Source of the DNA: Candidatus Dadabacteria bacterium
GTDB lineage: Bacteria > Desulfobacterota_D > UBA1144 > Nemesobacterales > Nemesobacteraceae
DNA: 64,000 bases
Assembly (NCBI GenBank): GCA_022826905.1
Contig: JAJDUA010000034.1
Span: forward strand, 21,035-85,034
Direction of reading: 5' to 3'
Shown here: positions 61,661 through 64,000 of the stretch, in pieces
How positions within the stretch are numbered: the stretch's first letter is position 1
Layout: every line of letters begins with the position of its first letter
Program-made: the position numbers and the translations under genes
Notes under the pieces: model-generated
Seen by the model: only the letters and a program-made list of their open reading frames with translations
What the model was told of the DNA's origin: nothing
The model's database searches: none

Positions 61661-61961
61661 CCTCATATTCCGTACCCCAAAAAATCCTCAGGTTCTGAAT
61701 CTTTAATCTTCTTTTTTATGTTTGAGAAATCTTTCCGACCTTATTAACATATCTCAGAGCGCAGGACTGCGTTTTAACCAGGATTTCCCGCAAATGCCGT
61801 CCTGAACCCGAAAAGCGGTTTACGGTCCATTTTTACTTGCCCGCATTTCAGTGTGAGCCAGAAGTTCCGAGGGAGTTACGCCTGTTGAGCGATGTCTGAG
61901 TTGGTTAAACAAAAAGAAATCTTGAGGGAGCGGGATTCGAATCCGTTTCGCAGGAGGTCAG
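61636..61961. other. Intergenic region between trpG and the kefB-like gene
   Basis: This 326-base gap holds the trpG terminator at its left end, a weak promoter-like TTGAGA-N17-TAACAT (61722-61750), and a tRNA-like fragment near its right end. No coding sequence was recognised. Confidence 0.6.
61923..61945 (-). repeat. tRNA-Ser-like 3' fragment (possible attachment-site remnant)
   Basis: On the minus strand the sequence reads as the T-loop GGATTCGAAT, then CCCGC, then CTCCCTC and A. This resembles the 3' third of a bacterial tRNA-Ser (T-arm and acceptor). The rest of a tRNA is missing upstream, and the 5' T-stem does not pair, so it is not a functional gene. Such 3' tRNA pieces are what integrases leave at attachment sites. 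Confidence 0.4.
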
Positions 61962-63737
61962 ATGGGCCTTTTGGTTGAAGCTTTCATTTTTCTGCTGGCG
62001 ACGATTGTCGTTGTTCCCATCTGCCGTAAGTTTGGGTTGAGCAGCGTGCTTGGCTACCTGCTGGTTGGATTGCTGATCGGCCCGAGCGTGTTCGGGCTTG
62101 TAGGCAATGCAACGGAAGTTCTGCACTTTGCTGAGTTCGGAATTGTTCTGCTGCTTTTTCTCATCGGGCTTGAGCTTCGTCCGCATCGCCTCTGGGCCAT
62201 GCGGAGATTCCTCTTCGGGCTTGGTATAACCCAGATACTCATAACTTCAGTCGTCATTGCGGTGTTCTGCTTCATGCTTTTAGGGATGGGCTTGTCCGCG
62301 TCAATGCTGATCGGATTCTCCCTTGCTCTTTCAAGCACAGCATTTGTCGTACAGTGGCTCGGTGAGCACAGGGAACTCAATAGGCCTCATGGACGTGCGG
62401 CTTTCGGCACGCTGCTCATGCAGGATGTCGCCGTTATTCCGGCAATAGCCTTAGTAGGCCTCCTTTCTTCTTCGCCCGGGGACTCTGTGTCGTTGAATTT
62501 GCTGCTTTTTATTGCTATTGTGGCCGGATTTGTGATCGCTAGGTTTACGCTTCCCCGCGCCCTGCGTTTTGTTGCCTCCACGGGAATTCACGAACTTTTC
62601 ACGGCCGCTGCGCTCACGCTTGTTACAGGTGCCGCCCTGGCTATGCACAGCATTGGTTTTTCAATGGGGCTTGGGGCCTTCATAGCGGGTGTGATGGTTG
62701 CCGATTCTGAATATCGCCACCAGCTTGAAGCGGACGTGCTGCCTTTTAAGGGACTGCTTGTGGGTCTTTTCTTCATCGCGGTCGGCATGTCGGCCAATTT
62801 GGGTCTGCTGATCAGCAAGCCGATTTTGATTGTAGGACTAACCGTGGCTCTCATGGCCGCAAAATCGCTCGTTATATACCCGCTTGCCAGATTGCAGGGT
62901 CTTGGGCACGATGAAGCGGTACGGACGGGGCTTGTGCTTTCCCAGGGCGGGGAATTTGCTTTTATTCTGTTTACCCTAGGTGTTTCGGGGCAGCTTGTGG
63001 ATCAGCTCGTCGTTGATATTGCCGTTTTGGTTGTAACGTTGTCGATAGCGGCAACGCCTTTTCTCGTTGGGTTCGTTGCCCGCTTCGGTGCCGACAAAGA
63101 CCGCGAGCCAGCACCGGCAGAGGAAACCGATGGATCGCAAAATTCCGTCATCATCGTAGGTTTTGGCTCGTTCGGTCAGATCGTAGTCCGAATACTGGCC
63201 ATGCTTGAAATTCCGTTTACGGTGATTGAACTTAATGCCAAGAGGGTTGAATCTGTTCATCAGTTCACAAGTGAGACATACTATGGCAACGCGTCAGACC
63301 TGCGGGTTCTGCTGTCCGCCCATGTTGACCGGGCTCCCGCGATCGTAGTGGCGATTGACGATGTCGAAGCGTCGCTGAGAATAGTCAGTCAGGTGTCCAG
63401 TGCCTTTCCGGACCTTAAAATCATGGCGCGTGCGAGGGACCGCTTTCACGAAGTAAAGCTCCGCGAGCTGGGAGTGAGCTCCGTTATTCGCGAGACCCTG
63501 CTTTCAAGTCTCGCTCTTTCAACCCAACTGCTTGAGCATCTGGGGTTACCACCGTCTGAAGCTGCGGGAATAGTTCAGGAGTTTCAGGAGCATGACGCCC
63601 GGACCCTCGATAGTCAGATGGTGGCTTACCACGATAAATCCGGGTCTTCTGAAGATGTGTTCGATACAGCGCGGGAGCTGAAGGAATTATTCAAGGAAGA
63701 TAAAAAAAGCAGTCTCCGCACCGAAAAGAAAACATGA
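61962..63737 (+). CDS. KefB/KefC-type monovalent cation:proton antiporter with RCK domain
   Basis: The 591 residues have a 12-helix CPA2 exchanger domain (about 1-375, with GYLLVGLLIGPSVFG, GIVLLLFLIGLELRP and the dyad-like FGTLLMQDVAVIPAIA). An RCK_N/TrkA-N Rossmann domain follows (VIIVGFGSFGQIVVRILAML, near 395-414). The C-terminal tail is charged. Members extrude K+ or Na+ in exchange for protons, some gated by glutathione adducts. The glutathione-binding residues cannot be confirmed, so the name stays general. AGGAGG lies close before the ATG. A tRNA-like fragment sits just upstream. Confidence 0.9.
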   Translation: MGLLVEAFIFLLATIVVVPICRKFGLSSVLGYLLVGLLIGPSVFGLVGNATEVLHFAEFGIVLLLFLIGLELRPHRLWAMRRFLFGLGITQILITSVVIAVFCFMLLGMGLSASMLIGFSLALSSTAFVVQWLGEHRELNRPHGRAAFGTLLMQDVAVIPAIALVGLLSSSPGDSVSLNLLLFIAIVAGFVIARFTLPRALRFVASTGIHELFTAAALTLVTGAALAMHSIGFSMGLGAFIAGVMVADSEYRHQLEADVLPFKGLLVGLFFIAVGMSANLGLLISKPILIVGLTVALMAAKSLVIYPLARLQGLGHDEAVRTGLVLSQGGEFAFILFTLGVSGQLVDQLVVDIAVLVVTLSIAATPFLVGFVARFGADKDREPAPAEETDGSQNSVIIVGFGSFGQIVVRILAMLEIPFTVIELNAKRVESVHQFTSETYYGNASDLRVLLSAHVDRAPAIVVAIDDVEASLRIVSQVSSAFPDLKIMARARDRFHEVKLRELGVSSVIRETLLSSLALSTQLLEHLGLPPSEAAGIVQEFQEHDARTLDSQMVAYHDKSGSSEDVFDTARELKELFKEDKKSSLRTEKKT

Positions 63738-64000
63738 TAGGATTTTTCTGCCTATGCTAATAGAAGCTGTCTCTCTTTTTTAAACAATATCAAGAATTTT
63801 CATTAATTGTTGAAAAGAATTATATGCTGAAAAGATTGGGATTATCTGCATCAATAAGCACTAGCGGGAGTTTACCGTCTTCACGCTTGATTTTGCCATA
63901 GCTTACAAGTTCCTGTCAATGGCGACAAGTCGTAACCACCTGTTTTCATTTAAATTCTGATATTTTTTGCAGTACGTGTACAGACTTGTTGCACGTGAAA
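63738..64000. other. Right-end intergenic stretch with a decayed fragment and partial parS-like site
   Basis: No complete gene is seen. On the minus strand a 31-codon open stretch (63820-63915) ends GKLPLVLIDADNPNLFSI then TAA, with a TGA directly before it. It may be a remnant of an unrecognised gene. The last 14 bases (63987-64000) match the start of parS. Confidence 0.35.
63987..64000. promoter_or_regulatory. parS: Possible parS site 3, cut by the window end
   Basis: TGTTGCACGTGAAA matches the first 14 bases of TGTTNCACGTGAAACA; the last two bases lie outside the window. It is about 31 kb from parS site 2. Confidence 0.45.

Noticed and set aside
1..64000. CRISPR arrays, rRNA genes or intact insertion sequences
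   Set aside because: No regularly spaced repeat series, rRNA sequence or transposase gene with terminal repeats was seen.

Overview
The window looks like chromosome of a Gram-negative bacterium close to its replication origin. It carries dnaA, dnaN, smc, mnmE and perfect parS sites, plus outer-membrane and periplasm genes: a TonB-dependent receptor, the type II secretion genes gspL/M/N, the lytic transglycosylase mltA and a PpiD-like chaperone. Gene content (ETF:quinone-type Fe-S oxidoreductase, F420 genes cofC and cofD, folE2, IHF-alpha behind pheT, cache proteins) suggests a deltaproteobacterium-like or related lineage such as Desulfobacterota or Candidatus Dadabacteria. That placement is inference. 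Base composition is moderate GC with lower-GC accessory patches.

Layout. 0-1.3 kb: hisB-hisH behind a strong promoter. 1.4-3.6 kb: a lower-GC patch with a decayed higBA toxin-antitoxin relic and an intact AAA ATPase/DUF4276 pair. 3.8-4.7 kb: cofC and a CAU tRNA. 4.7-8.2 kb: pheA-hisC-tyrA-msrB operon. 8.2-14.3 kb: dnaA, a probable oriC, dnaN, gspL, gspM and gspN, all on the minus strand. From 14.5 kb rightward most genes are on the plus strand: thiL and two CNNM/CorC proteins; then a minus-strand DsbA-like gene and TonB receptor, a divergent cache protein and the ETF oxidoreductase; a folate block (pabB, pabC, MazG-like, folE2); a MidA-type methyltransferase; mnmE flanked by parS sites; pheT-ihfA-DUF502-tilS; a ROK kinase (minus); mltA and a sucrase/ferredoxin-like gene; cofD (minus); ppiD-like, smc, secA; phhB, folK, folD.

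53.0-56.7 kb is an accessory segment: a Panacea/RelE-like toxin-antitoxin pair with clearly lower GC, an unrecognised membrane protein and a STAND-like ATPase behind a palindrome. The window ends with thiD, a DUF35 protein, a phosphohexomutase, trpE-trpG and a KefB-type antiporter that lies beside a tRNA-Ser-like 3' fragment.

How genes work together. Chromosome maintenance genes and sites (dnaA, oriC, dnaN, parS, smc) lie within about 35 kb. Chorismate feeds pheA/tyrA/hisC, trpE/trpG and pabB/pabC; no separate pabA is seen, so TrpG may serve both TrpE and PabB. Folate genes pabB, pabC, folE2, folK, phhB and folD are scattered over 28 kb. I found no CRISPR array, rRNA or intact insertion sequence. 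The most notable items are the parS site inside a terminator-like palindrome, the DnaA-trio-like origin, the two-cache protein with a C-terminal sorting-like tail, and the AAA/DUF4276 pair.
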